Below, in pieces: positions 27,040-35,369 of a DNA stretch of 64,000 nt (its first letter is position 1; each line of letters begins with the position of its first letter). Source of the stretch: Gottfriedia luciferensis (GTDB lineage Bacteria > Bacillota > Bacilli > Bacillales > Bacillaceae_G). The stretch lies in assembly GCF_001712755.1 (NCBI RefSeq), contig NZ_MDKC01000002.1, forward strand, positions 124,001 to 188,000, written 5' to 3'. Under the pieces are notes generated by a model. It saw only the letters and a list, made by a program, of their open reading frames with translations. It ran no database searches and was not told where the DNA came from. A program made the translations under genes and the position numbers.

Positions 27040-28554
27040 TTAAATAGAATTTACTTCTTTTACTTCACTTGCTTCATCTTTCTTTATTAAAATTTCCTTT
27101 TTCAGACCCCAACAAATTAAAAATGTTAATATGGCAAGTACGAAAGATACCCAATATAAATCCTGGAATGCATGAGTAAAGACTGTTTTTACTTTTTCAA
27201 GTAAATTAGGATCAAGATTAGATGGAATCATACCATTTTGTACATTTTTTAATTGTAGCAATTGATCTACGGAAAGACTTCCAGCTAGTGATTTCATCCC
27301 TGATGTAATTTTAGAAGCTAATAGAGAACCAAATAAACTAAAGCCAATCGTCATACCAATGGATTGAAATAACATGACGGCAGATTGAGCAATCCCTACA
27401 TTTTCCTTTTCAACTGATTCTTGAACAATTAATGCATTGTTAAATAGTGCACCGAATCCAAGTCCAAGAATAATGAAATAAATAACGAATGTCATTATTG
27501 AAGTGTGGGCCGTAATACTTGTAAGTAAATAGAAACCAATCATTGGTATAATAAATGAAACACCGTAAATATTTCGATAAGAGAATCTATTCATTACTCG
27601 CCCAGCAATTACACTTGCACCCATTGCACCAACCATAATTGGTAAATTTAAATAGCCAGATTCAGTAGGTGTTAAACCGAGTACATTTTGCGAGAAGAAT
27701 GGGAATGATGAAAGTGACCCCATGATCGCAAGGACAAAAACAAATACTAGAGCCGAAATGACAACAAAGTTTCTATTTTTAAATAAGTGTAAAGGGATAA
27801 TTGGTTCTTTTGCTTTTGACTCTACAAATATAAATAATCCAAGTAAAATGGTTCCTAAAATTAGTAAACTAATTATTTTAGGATCACTCCATGCATATCC
27901 TTCTGTTTGATGAAGTACAGGCGTAAGCAGATAGCTGATTAACGTGATAACTAGTAAAATCCCACCAAACCAGTCGATATTGATTTTTTTATCAACTCTC
28001 GTTTCATTTAGTCCTATTGCTAATAAAATTGCAGCTAAAACGCCAACTGGAATATTTACTAAGAAGATCCAGTGCCATGAAATATGCTGTACAAAATATC
28101 CTCCAATGAGCGGTCCAAGTAGCTGAGGTATAAACATGACAGCTCCGAAAATACCTTGAAGCTTAGCACGCTGTTCAACTGGGAAACTGTCTCCGAAAAT
28201 GACCATCGCAAGTGGCATTAACCCACCGGCACCAATCCCTTGAATTCCACGACCAATTAAAAGGACTTCCATAGAATGAGCAGTACCACTAATAATTGAC
28301 CCAGCCATAAATAATCCCATACTAAATAAATATATTTTCTTTCGACCATATAAATCCGCAAGTTTGCCGAGTATTGCCATAAAGGAGGTCATCGAAAGCA
28401 TGTAAACTCCACCAACCCAGCCGTAAAGCGCTAACCCTCCTAAATCCCTAATAATTGTTGGCATAGCTGTTGCAACGACTGTCTCATCAAGCTCTGAGAA
28501 AATGACTCCAATCATTAGTCCTATTAATATAAGAGTCTTGTTATTTTCTTTCAT
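27040..28554 (-). CDS. MFS drug efflux transporter, DHA2 (EmrB/QacA) family
   Basis: 504 residues with about 14 membrane helices. Acidic residues in helix 1 (SELDETVVATAMPTI) fit cation:proton antiport. Motif A is GKLADLYGRKKIYL and motif C is in LLGPLIGGYFV. These features and the length define the 14-TMS DHA2 family, which expels drugs, dyes or bile salts. The C-terminus is charged (KKDEASEVKEV). GGGAGG precedes the ATG. A perfect 8-bp inverted repeat 30-50 bases upstream looks like an operator, but no regulator gene is adjacent. Confidence 0.92.
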   Translation of the reverse strand: MKENNKTLILIGLMIGVIFSELDETVVATAMPTIIRDLGGLALYGWVGGVYMLSMTSFMAILGKLADLYGRKKIYLFSMGLFMAGSIISGTAHSMEVLLIGRGIQGIGAGGLMPLAMVIFGDSFPVEQRAKLQGIFGAVMFIPQLLGPLIGGYFVQHISWHWIFLVNIPVGVLAAILLAIGLNETRVDKKINIDWFGGILLVITLISYLLTPVLHQTEGYAWSDPKIISLLILGTILLGLFIFVESKAKEPIIPLHLFKNRNFVVISALVFVFVLAIMGSLSSFPFFSQNVLGLTPTESGYLNLPIMVGAMGASVIAGRVMNRFSYRNIYGVSFIIPMIGFYLLTSITAHTSIMTFVIYFIILGLGFGALFNNALIVQESVEKENVGIAQSAVMLFQSIGMTIGFSLFGSLLASKITSGMKSLAGSLSVDQLLQLKNVQNGMIPSNLDPNLLEKVKTVFTHAFQDLYWVSFVLAILTFLICWGLKKEILIKKDEASEVKEVNSI

Positions 28555-28582
28555 CCTTTACCTCCCTATGACCTTTCAATAT

Positions 28583-28604
28583 TATTCAATTGTTTCATTG
28601 AATA
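28583..28604. promoter_or_regulatory. Operator-like palindrome upstream of the MFS gene
   Basis: TATTCAAT (28583-28590) and ATTGAATA (28597-28604) form a perfect 8-bp inverted repeat with a 6-base spacer, 29-50 bases before the start codon. Size and symmetry suit a MarR- or TetR-type repressor. Confidence 0.5.
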
Positions 28605-28958
28605 CTTAAAAAAGAACAACTTTTAATATTTAAAAGCTAATTTGAATGAAGTTTTTATAGTTAAAAGTCAAACATTGTGATTATCGATTCGATTCTTTAT
28701 ACCTATATTTAAAGATGAAATTCAAATTTCAAGTAAAAAATTCAATTCTATCATTTTCTTTTACTTTATTTTATTCTTTACTTTGTTTAAAAATCCTTTA
28801 GGTAGTAACTAGCTTCTTTGTGGTTATTTTAAATTTATAAAGGATCTTATTCATCAGAATGGCGGTATAGTTTAGCTAGAAAAAGAGAATTTATGATTAA
28901 TATAACTTAAGAGGCAATATACGATATGAGGTTGTTTTATTTTATAGTCAGAAAATTC
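28605..28958. other. Intergenic, no gene seen
   Basis: About 350 AT-rich bases between divergent genes. No ORF with a ribosome binding site and no repeat was identified on either strand. Confidence 0.5.
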
Positions 28959-28987
28959 TTGATTGAGAATAAAATATTGTATACAAT
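28959..28987 (+). promoter_or_regulatory. Promoter of the secreted-protein gene
   Basis: TTGATT (28959-28964), 17-base spacer, TACAAT (28982-28987). It leaves an 80-base leader before the start codon. Confidence 0.6.
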
Positions 28988-29074
28988 GTTAATAGGTACT
29001 ATTATCCTGGTTAATAGTACATGCTTTATGGCGTGTAATGTTAATAAATTCATACTTTGGGAGAGGTTTTTTAC

Positions 29075-29653
29075 ATGAAAAAGGCAATAGGTGGTTTAAT
29101 ATTAACAGGGTTATTAACTTTAGGTGTAGCAACATCTGGTGCTCAAGCAGCAGTAAATTTTGATTCAACAACAGGAACAGGATTTGTAGGTAAAGGTGAT
29201 GTACAATTAGCATTTAATTGGAACAATGCTTCTTTACAGAAGAATGCAGGTGCTACTACTTTTACATACGATGTTAAAGATACTTATGTTGTTACAGAGT
29301 ATTGGGAAACTTTAACAGGTGGTAAACAACCTAAAATCGTTACACATGAAATCGAAGTTCCTAAACACGCATCTGTTAGTGCAAATGTAGATTATGATGC
29401 ACGTAGAGCTAATCAAATCAATGGTTTTATAATAAAAGGATTTGGGAATGTAGTAACTGAAGGAACAGTACCAGTTGTAGGAGATCCTTTAACTGGTAAC
29501 CGTGAAGTTTATGATACTGAAGCTGGGGAATGGGTACATGCAACAGTAACAGCTGTTGAAAAAACTAAGAGCGAAGGCGGATTATTTGTAAACTTTAATG
29601 GAACAAGAATTGCAATGCCAAATACTCCAGTTAATCCAATTGTAATTCAATAA
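29075..29653 (+). CDS. Secreted protein of unknown function
   Basis: 192 residues from ATG 29075, which has GGGAGAGG about 10 bases upstream (an in-frame ATG at 29057 would place this site inside the gene). Residues 1-25 form a clear Sec signal peptide with cleavage after AQA. The mature part is beta-rich with no cysteine and no membrane or cell-wall anchor; GFVGKGDVQLAFNWNN and YDARRANQINGF are striking segments. I recall similar short secreted proteins in actinobacteria, but cannot name a family. It has its own promoter and terminator. Confidence 0.8.
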   Translation: MKKAIGGLILTGLLTLGVATSGAQAAVNFDSTTGTGFVGKGDVQLAFNWNNASLQKNAGATTFTYDVKDTYVVTEYWETLTGGKQPKIVTHEIEVPKHASVSANVDYDARRANQINGFIIKGFGNVVTEGTVPVVGDPLTGNREVYDTEAGEWVHATVTAVEKTKSEGGLFVNFNGTRIAMPNTPVNPIVIQ

Positions 29654-29676
29654 TATTTAAATCAAGTTAATATTAT

Positions 29677-29711
29677 AGTCGATTTCCAAATATGGAATTC
29701 GGCTTTTTTTT
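29677..29711 (+). terminator. Terminator of the secreted-protein gene
   Basis: Imperfect stem GTCGATTTCCA / TGGAATTCGGC with eight Ts. Confidence 0.75.
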
Positions 29712-29736
29712 CCTTTACACGTAAGTTTAAAGTCAT

Positions 29737-29761
29737 AAACTGCTTAGTTGCAGTTTTTTTA
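29737..29761 (+). terminator. Second, short terminator-like hairpin
   Basis: AAACTGC / GCAGTTT with a 6-base loop and a T-run, 25 bases after the previous terminator. Confidence 0.6.
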
Positions 29762-29867
29762 TTTCAGTAAATGGGAGGATCGTTTAATAAATAAAGGATT
29801 TTATAATCTTAAATGGAATTATAAAAATTACAGATACATTTCGATTACCAACTCAGACGGTTGAAAG

Positions 29868-30083
29868 TTGAAAAAAACAAAAGAGGAATACTTTTATACT
29901 CATCGTGAACTTGAAAAAATACTTGCAAAATCAGAACATGAAGATTTATATAGACAGATTCCAGGAGAAAGATGATTAGTACTTGAACTGAAGAATCTAG
30001 CAATGCACGGCGCATATCATATTGGGCAAATTGTATTAATGAGTAAAATGCAAGGAATTTGGGCAGGGAAACAAAGATTATAA
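29868..30083 (+). pseudogene. DinB/YfiT-family remnant
   Basis: The same frame can be read through a TGA at 29973-29975. Its 3' half gives LAMHGAYHIGQIVLMSKMQG, the typical C-terminal helix of DinB-like metal-dependent hydrolases (a metal histidine in AYHIGQI). The residue before it in relatives is often Trp, so TGG to TGA is a simple explanation of the stop. The N-terminal half of a DinB protein (about 80 residues, with the first metal histidine) is absent upstream. This is a truncated and interrupted remnant. Confidence 0.7.
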
Positions 30084-30085
30084 AA

Positions 30086-30118
30086 AAGGAGTCTATAACG
30101 ATGATCGACTCCTATTTT
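30086..30118 (+). terminator. Terminator after the DinB remnant
   Basis: GGAGTC / GACTCC stem, 13-base loop, TATTTTA tail. Confidence 0.6.
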
Positions 30119-30181
30119 ACTACTGGCAGATTAGTTCATCAAAGGATTTAATGTACTTTTGTTTGAAAAGGAGTGTGCCTA

Positions 30182-30358
30182 ATGGATAATTTTAGTTTAA
30201 TCATTACATTACTACAATTGATCATTCTAATTGTAGTAGTATATATCGTGATTATCATTATTAAAAAAGTAAAATTATTTGCAGCAAATAATTTGTTTAT
30301 TTCAAATAAAAAAATTGAGGAATTGGAGCAAAGAATAAGCAATTTAGAGAAAAAATAG
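30182..30358 (+). CDS. Small membrane protein with C-terminal coiled coil
   Basis: 58 residues. One long hydrophobic helix (about 5-28) is followed by a basic junction (IKKVKLF) and a predicted amphipathic coil, KKIEELEQRISNLEKK. AAAAGGAG is 8 bases before the ATG. The arrangement (membrane helix plus cytoplasmic coil) resembles small scaffold proteins, but no family is recognised. It lies between a decayed DinB gene and the cold-shock gene. Confidence 0.6.
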   Translation: MDNFSLIITLLQLIILIVVVYIVIIIIKKVKLFAANNLFISNKKIEELEQRISNLEKK

Positions 30359-30456
30359 GGATATTCTCTTAAACAAGCTAGCAAGAGTAAGTTATACAAT
30401 AATCTACTTTAAATTAGCCATATTACTCAGTTATTTCATTTTTTTTTGATGGAAAT

Positions 30457-30485
30457 TTGATAATTCATAACTATATTGGTAAAAT
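30457..30485 (+). promoter_or_regulatory. Promoter of the cold-shock gene
   Basis: TTGATA (30457-30462), 17-base spacer, TAAAAT (30480-30485). The leader would be about 38 bases and contains a small GTG-N5-CAC hairpin. Confidence 0.6.
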
Positions 30486-30529
30486 TAGGGTATTACAATG
30501 TGTGTAAGCCACACTGGGAGGTTACAAAA

Positions 30530-30730
30530 ATGGAACATGGTAAAGTAAAATGGTTTAATGCAGAAAAAGGATTTGGATTTATTGAGCGAGAAAATGGTGA
30601 TGATGTATTCGTACATTTCTCAGCAATTCAAACTGATGGATTCAAATCATTAGACGAAGGTCAAGCGGTAACGTTTGAAGTAGAACAAGGTCAACGCGGA
30701 CCACAAGCAACTAATGTTAAAAAAGCTTAG
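30530..30730 (+). CDS. Cold-shock protein (CspA/CspD family)
   Basis: 66 residues, a complete cold-shock domain. RNP1 is KGFGFIE (residues about 13-19) and RNP2 is VFVHFS. It begins [17 protein letters not shown] and ends ATNVKKA. Proteins of this family bind single-stranded RNA and DNA and melt mRNA structure. GGGAGGT lies 7 bases before the ATG at 30530; the frame is open further upstream but has no ribosome binding site. It differs from CspB and CspC of B. subtilis at the N-terminus (MLEGKVKWFN), so no paralogue letter is given. Confidence 0.95.
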   Translation: MEHGKVKWFNAEKGFGFIERENGDDVFVHFSAIQTDGFKSLDEGQAVTFEVEQGQRGPQATNVKKA

Positions 30731-30733
30731 TTG

Positions 30734-30775
30734 AAAAAAGAGTCGGAATCTATAAAGTAGAATCCGACTCTTTTT
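30734..30775 (+). terminator. Terminator of the cold-shock gene
   Basis: AGAGTCGGA / TCCGACTCT stem with a 14-base loop region and five Ts. Confidence 0.88.
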
Positions 30776-30908
30776 ATGTCTTTTAAATTTAAAAACCCCT
30801 ATCCCAAAAAGAATAAGGGTAATATCGAACGTGGATCTTGGTAAAGAAAATGGTTTAAAGTATGAAAGACCATATAATATTGAAGAAACAAATAATTATC
30901 GAAAATAA

Positions 30909-31085
30909 TTAGCCATTTGAATTATTATTAGTTGTTTTGGAATTGCCCTTATTTTTAGTACCTTTGCTAACATATGGCTTCGCATTCTTTGCTTTTTTTG
31001 CACTAGCTTGCCATCTATTCCAACCCTTCTTATCTGTACCTCTACCTGTACCCTTACCTGTACCGCTCTTAGCTTTAGCTTTCAT
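30909..31085 (-). CDS. Short basic Gly/Lys-rich protein
   Basis: 58 residues, below the size usually listed. It starts MKAKAKSGTGKGTGRGTDKK and continues GWNRWQASAKKAKNAKPYVS, with an Asn-rich end. GAGGTG lies 6 bases before the ATG on the minus strand, and TATAAT on the minus strand (31103-31108) is 18 bases further up. The very basic, disordered pattern with a conserved-looking GWNRWQASAKKAK core resembles the short Bacillus proteins I remember as DUF3934, but this is from memory. It may bind RNA or act in the spore. Confidence 0.72.
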   Translation of the reverse strand: MKAKAKSGTGKGTGRGTDKKGWNRWQASAKKAKNAKPYVSKGTKNKGNSKTTNNNSNG

Positions 31086-31102
31086 ATAAACACCTCATAG
31101 CT

Positions 31103-31108
31103 ATTATA
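31103..31108 (-). promoter_or_regulatory. Candidate -10 element of the 58-residue gene
   Basis: TATAAT on the minus strand just upstream of the gene; no good -35 was found. Confidence 0.35.
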
Positions 31109-31475
31109 CACTAAGTACCATACAGTTTTTCAGTAATTTCCAATTAACTTTTGAGTAAAACAAGAAATAGAGCAATAAATATATTCAAAAAGAGCACTTA
31201 TATATCTTTATTGTTGAATGAAAGTATACATATATCTCTAAAAACTATGATAGTGGGAGAATTGGGTGTCTGTAAATCTTATATTTATTAATTTGATAGT
31301 TTTTAAGTAGCATGCTTTAGTTGAATCAATATGATTGACTATAAAGTTATTATTTATGGAAATAAATGACAGATTAGAAATTTATTGTAAAAAAGGACCA
31401 AATTCCCCAAATACAAAACCTTAACTAGTTGATACAATTAAAGGAACATTAAAAAATGGAGGATAAGGTTTCAAC
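31109..31475. other. Intergenic, nothing clear
   Basis: AT-rich spacer between divergent small genes. No gene, repeat or clear regulatory site was seen besides weak promoter-like AT stretches. Confidence 0.45.
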
Positions 31476-32006
31476 ATGAAAACTACGAAAAAAGTATTTG
31501 TCAGAAATTTAATAGTCATTTTTTCAATGATTATTATGATCGGATTGGGAATTTTGGTTTATGTTAAATCGAATTCATCATATCCAATAACAAAAATTAA
31601 TGAAACTAAAGTAGAAAAAATAAATTCTTCTCTAATAATTGTAAGATCAGATTTAAATCAACTAGAAAAAATAGTAGGAAAAAATGACAAAAATAAAGTA
31701 ATTGATTTGGAACAAAAAACGATGGAGGATATCGAGAAACTAGATGAAGTATTAGAGAATTTTAAATTTAAAAAAACGCCTGATAAGGGGCTTTTATTAT
31801 GGATTATTTGTGCAACTTCATCTAAAGATGCCTATTTAATGGATTTGATGAGTTATAGTAGCGGTGATACTAAAGGAAATGAAGAATTTTCTAAAAGTAC
31901 AATCGATCATCTAAATGATAGTCTTAGAGAAATGAAAAATAAACATAAAGAAGCTTATAGATACTTCAAGCGAAATGATTACTTAGAAGGGTTTTACAAT
32001 CAATAA
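31476..32006 (+). CDS. Hypothetical protein with N-terminal membrane anchor
   Basis: 176 residues. A basic start (MKTTKKVFVRN) is followed by one hydrophobic helix at about 11-31; the rest is charged, helical and likely outside the membrane. The C-terminal half has heptad-like runs (IDHLNDSLREMKNKHKEAYRYF). There is a hydrophobic patch LLLWIICATSS near residue 105. No cysteine lipobox is present. AAGG stands 7 bases before the ATG and GGAGG further upstream. Not recognised. Confidence 0.6.
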   Translation: MKTTKKVFVRNLIVIFSMIIMIGLGILVYVKSNSSYPITKINETKVEKINSSLIIVRSDLNQLEKIVGKNDKNKVIDLEQKTMEDIEKLDEVLENFKFKKTPDKGLLLWIICATSSKDAYLMDLMSYSSGDTKGNEEFSKSTIDHLNDSLREMKNKHKEAYRYFKRNDYLEGFYNQ

Positions 32007-32105
32007 GTAAATCATTTAAAAATATAAATTAAGATATTTTTATAACTATAAAAAATCATAGTTAGTTCACAGCATAAAAAAGGAAATGATCCTAGGAGGG
32101 GTAAA

Positions 32106-32462
32106 ATGTTTGAAGGCGGAGATTTTATGTTTACGTTCGGTCCAATATTCATTGGTATCACTTTTGTAATTGTTATATCCATTGTAGTATTCTCAATCAT
32201 AAAAGGAGTTACACAGTGGAATAAAAATAATAACTCACCAAAATTAAATGTAAATGCCAAAGCTATAACGAAAAGAACAGCAGTACATGGTGGTAGGGAA
32301 CATTCGTCATATAGTAATTATTTTGTAACGTTCGAAGTAGAAAGTGGAGATCGGTTAGAATTACAGGTAAAGGACACTGAATACGGAATGATTGTTGAAG
32401 GTGATGTTGGAGAACTCACATTTCAAGGTACAAGATTTCAAGGTTTTATTAGAAGCAGATAA
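32106..32462 (+). CDS. DUF2500-family membrane protein
   Basis: 118 residues. A single membrane helix (about 10-33) with the motif FGPIFIGITFVIVI is followed by GVTQWNKNNNSPKLNVNAKA and a C-terminal beta domain, YFVTFEVESGDRLELQV through LTFQGTRFQGF. This pattern matches the DUF2500 proteins common in Bacillus; function is unknown. AGGAGGGG is well placed before ATG 32106. An internal ATG at 32127 with GGCGGAG upstream could also serve. Confidence 0.85.
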   Translation: MFEGGDFMFTFGPIFIGITFVIVISIVVFSIIKGVTQWNKNNNSPKLNVNAKAITKRTAVHGGREHSSYSNYFVTFEVESGDRLELQVKDTEYGMIVEGDVGELTFQGTRFQGFIRSR

Positions 32463-32667
32463 GTTTAAAGTGCTTCATTAATTTTAGCAGGCCACATTGG
32501 CAACTTATTTTATAGAACCTATTGAACTTACGCTACATTAGTTGAGTAAAAATAGCAGCCATAGGCTGCTATTTTATTAAATTAATAACTACTTCAGTCA
32601 CAAATTACTTAACTATTTGAATATCAAGATATTTAATTCGTAATTAAAGGTGTTCACAGGGATCAAG

Positions 32668-33442
32668 CTGAATAAAATTCAAATAAAAATCATCAGGAAT
32701 TACCGCGTTATCAGCAAGTATTACTGATTTTAAGTATAAAAAACACTCTCACAAGGAGTATGCAATAGGTGTTACATTACGTGGTATTCAACAATATAAT
32801 CTGAATGGAAGTTTACAGTTATCACATCAAAATGGTGTCATGCTTTTTAATCCAGAACAAGCACATGATGGAATGGCACATGATAAGTCTGGCATTGATT
32901 ATGTCATGCTATATATTGATCCGCAATTGCTCTTAGAAGTGAATGGGAACAAGGACTTAGTTCGTTTTTCAACTCCTATAGTGTACGATCAAATTCTTGA
33001 GCAAAAAATATTAAGTCTTTCTAAAGCTATTTTAAGTGGTAAAGATGAGGCATTTTGTAGTGAATTATTAGTATCTCTTACAGATCGCCTAATTAGAACT
33101 AATCTTTCATTAAATTATAAAAAAGATAACGCGCTTATGAAAAAAGCGAAGAATTTGATTCATACCAATTTGGAAAATGTTCTTAGACTTGATGAGATAT
33201 GTAATGAACTTAATTTATCGAAATTCAAGTTTATCAGATACTTTAAAACTCATACCGGAATTTCACCCTATCAATACTTTCTTAACTGTAAGATTGAACG
33301 CGCAAAGCAGTTGATCGAAAAAAATAGAGATATTTATTCAGCAGTATAAGATTGTGGCTTTGTAGATTTAACCCATTTAAATAAACATTTTAAGAGCGTA
33401 TACGGAACAACAGCATATGAGTATATGTCTTATTTAGATTAA
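32668..33442 (+). pseudogene. Broken AraC-family transcription regulator
   Basis: From about 32730 the frame reads YKKHSHKEYAIGVTLRGIQQ, the N-terminal cupin of AraC activators, then continues through an ATG at 32840 to a first helix-turn-helix (LRLDEICNELNLSKFKFIRYF). A TAA at 33347-33349 replaces the usual Tyr in the AVYDCGF position; the same frame then gives DCGFVDLTHLNKHFKSVYG and ends at 33442. Upstream, a +1 shift near 32710 is needed to join IIRNYRVIS to the cupin. So at least two lesions are present: a 5' frameshift and an in-frame stop that removes the second DNA-binding helix. A sequencing error cannot be excluded for either. Confidence 0.75.
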
Positions 33443-33543
33443 GGAGAGTTTATGATTGTCCTTTGAGGAGTTGGGTCGATCTAGAAAGAGAAATGATAAT
33501 TTTAAAGAATGAAAGTCTAAAAAAATTTGAGAAAACAAGAATA

Positions 33544-33592
33544 AAAAGCCTGTATCAAAGATTGCCAAGTAATCTTTGATACAGGCTTTAAT
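33544..33592. terminator. Bidirectional terminator between the AraC remnant and the EamA gene
   Basis: A near-perfect stem of about 19 bp (AAAGCCTGTATCAAAGATT with its complement) and a short loop. Confidence 0.85.
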
Positions 33593-33631
33593 AATATTTG
33601 TTAATTCAACTACCCTACATCTAATAAGACT

Positions 33632-34555
33632 TTATGCTGGAGATTTCATTGCTTTCTTTACAATCCTTTTGCTTTTAGACGTTCCATTTGTTTTAAAGTG
33701 TGTGAATAAGAAACTACCAAGTATTACAATAATGCTTCCAAGTACTTGAACCCATGTCATTTTTTCATTTAATAGGAAAAACGCCAAAATGGCTGTGAAA
33801 ATAGGATTGAAGTTTAGGAAAATACCTGCTGAAGTGGCTCCAATTTTTTGGACACCAATATTCCAAAAGAGCATACATAAGACAGTTGAAATAATCCCAG
33901 TATATAAAATTGAGAAAATAAATGAGCCATTTATTTTTACAAGAGTAAAATCTGTGAGATTAAAAGGGATGACTACAAGGAGTCCAAATATGCCTGAATA
34001 TAGTGTAGACATCATTGGTGATATATGTTTTGTTGCCCATCTACTACAAACCGAATAGATCCCCCATATGCATACGGCAATGACCATCCATAAATCACCT
34101 AAATTCAATTTCATTGAGAATAGTAGATTCATATCTCCTTTTGAAAGCACAAGAATTACACCAAAGAAAGAAATAATCATCGAAAATATTTGTAAAAAGT
34201 TCAGTCTTTCTTTTAAAAATAAAGATGAAAATAAAGCAATGGAAATTGTATTTAGGGTTGAAATTAATCCAACATTCGTTGCGGATGTCTTTTCTAATGC
34301 CATAAATTGAAAAAGATTAAAAAGAACAACACCTGTTACTCCCATCATGAAAAGTGGAAGAATAGCTTTACGTGGAGGTAAAATCTTTTTTTCTTTCCAC
34401 CATACTATTGGTAATAATACGATAATAGCAATTCCCCATCTTAGAGTCGTCAAGGTCATTGGAGAAGCATGACCAACAAGGGATTTTCCAACGACAAAAT
34501 TTCCTCCCCATAACAAACTTGTTAATAATAACAACAGTATATATAAGATTGGCAT
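33632..34555 (-). CDS. EamA/DMT family transporter
   Basis: 307 residues with ten membrane helices in two EamA repeats (about 3-140 and 152-288). The first repeat begins LLWGGNFVVGKSLVG and ends FFGVILVLSKG; the second begins GDLWMVIAVCIWGIYSVCSR and ends LGSIIVILGSFLF. Members export amino acids, nucleotides or other metabolites. A basic C-terminal tail follows. AGGGGG precedes the ATG. It is divergent from an Lrp/AsnC regulator, which often controls a neighbouring exporter. Confidence 0.9.
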   Translation of the reverse strand: MPILYILLLLLTSLLWGGNFVVGKSLVGHASPMTLTTLRWGIAIIVLLPIVWWKEKKILPPRKAILPLFMMGVTGVVLFNLFQFMALEKTSATNVGLISTLNTISIALFSSLFLKERLNFLQIFSMIISFFGVILVLSKGDMNLLFSMKLNLGDLWMVIAVCIWGIYSVCSRWATKHISPMMSTLYSGIFGLLVVIPFNLTDFTLVKINGSFIFSILYTGIISTVLCMLFWNIGVQKIGATSAGIFLNFNPIFTAILAFFLLNEKMTWVQVLGSIIVILGSFLFTHFKTNGTSKSKRIVKKAMKSPA

Positions 34556-34660
34556 ATCTAAACCCCCTAGTTCACTGTTCTTTAAGTTTAAAAACGATTT
34601 TACACAGTGATTTCTTACTATTTTTTAAATAGTTTAACATAATTGTTTATTTTACCGTAG

Positions 34661-34694
34661 ATTATTTTGTATAATGTTATAAATACAAAATAAT
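34661..34694. promoter_or_regulatory. Perfect palindrome, candidate Lrp/AsnC operator
   Basis: ATTATTTTGTAT (34661-34672) and its exact complement (34683-34694) with a 10-base spacer, in the divergent gap. It covers a TATAAT -10 (34670-34675) reading towards the regulator, so binding would block that promoter. Confidence 0.55.
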
Positions 34695-34785
34695 TTTAAT
34701 TAAATGTATCATTTTAAAGAATATAATTCATTTTAAGTGTGAGATCCAAACCATTTGCCGAATAATTGAAAGGGAGTAGATATTA

Positions 34786-35271
34786 GTGGAATACCAAGGA
34801 AATAAAGTGTTAGATGAAGTAGATCTTAAAATTTTAGATAAGTTACAAAAGGAAAGCCAAATAAGCAATACGGAACTAGCGCGACATGTAAATTTGTCGC
34901 CACCAGCTACACATGCAAGAGTTAAACGATTAGAAAATGAAGGATATATCGATCGGCAAGTTGCAATCTTAAATCAAGAAAAGCTAGGTTTTGATTTACT
35001 TTGTTTTATTTTTATCAATACAAACATCCACCAAGCCGATAAATTAGAAGTGTTAGAGAAACAATTAAAATCCATGCCTCAAGTTTTAGAGTGCCACTTA
35101 TTAACTGGGGAGTATGACTATCTATTGAAAGTTGCCAACAGAGAACGAAAAGAATTGGAGAGCTTTATTCGTAAGTTAAATCAGTTCGGAATTACAAGAA
35201 TTCAAACAAGTTTAGCTTTAAGAGAAATTAAAAATTCTACTGTTTTGCCGTTATGTGAAAAGGAAGAATAA
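34786..35271 (+). CDS. Lrp/AsnC family transcription regulator
   Basis: 161 residues. The winged helix occupies about residues 9-65 (LDEVDLKILDKLQKESQISN, LSPPATHARVKRLENEGYID) and the RAM ligand-binding domain about 80-155 (QVLECHLLTGEYDYLLKV, ITRIQTSLALREIK). Regulators of this class sense amino acids and form octamers. It starts with GTG at 34786 behind GGGAG. It is divergent from an EamA exporter and a 12-bp perfect palindrome lies between them, which suggests it controls the exporter and itself. Confidence 0.9.
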   Translation: MEYQGNKVLDEVDLKILDKLQKESQISNTELARHVNLSPPATHARVKRLENEGYIDRQVAILNQEKLGFDLLCFIFINTNIHQADKLEVLEKQLKSMPQVLECHLLTGEYDYLLKVANRERKELESFIRKLNQFGITRIQTSLALREIKNSTVLPLCEKEE

Positions 35272-35332
35272 TATTTTATAAACCTTAGACCAATGGTTTT
35301 AATATGAAATCACTTATTAAAAAAGGGTAATG

Positions 35333-35366
35333 TTCACCTCTGTTGAATTAAACCAACAGAGGTGAA
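35333..35366 (+). promoter_or_regulatory. Hairpin that contains the ribosome binding site of the next gene
   Basis: TTCACCTCTGTTG (35333-35345) pairs perfectly over 13 bp with CAACAGAGGTGAA (35354-35366), with an 8-base loop. The GAGGTG ribosome binding site of the gene starting at 35370 is inside the right arm. There is no T-run, so it is not an ordinary terminator. Confidence 0.7.
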
Positions 35367-35369
35367 TAA

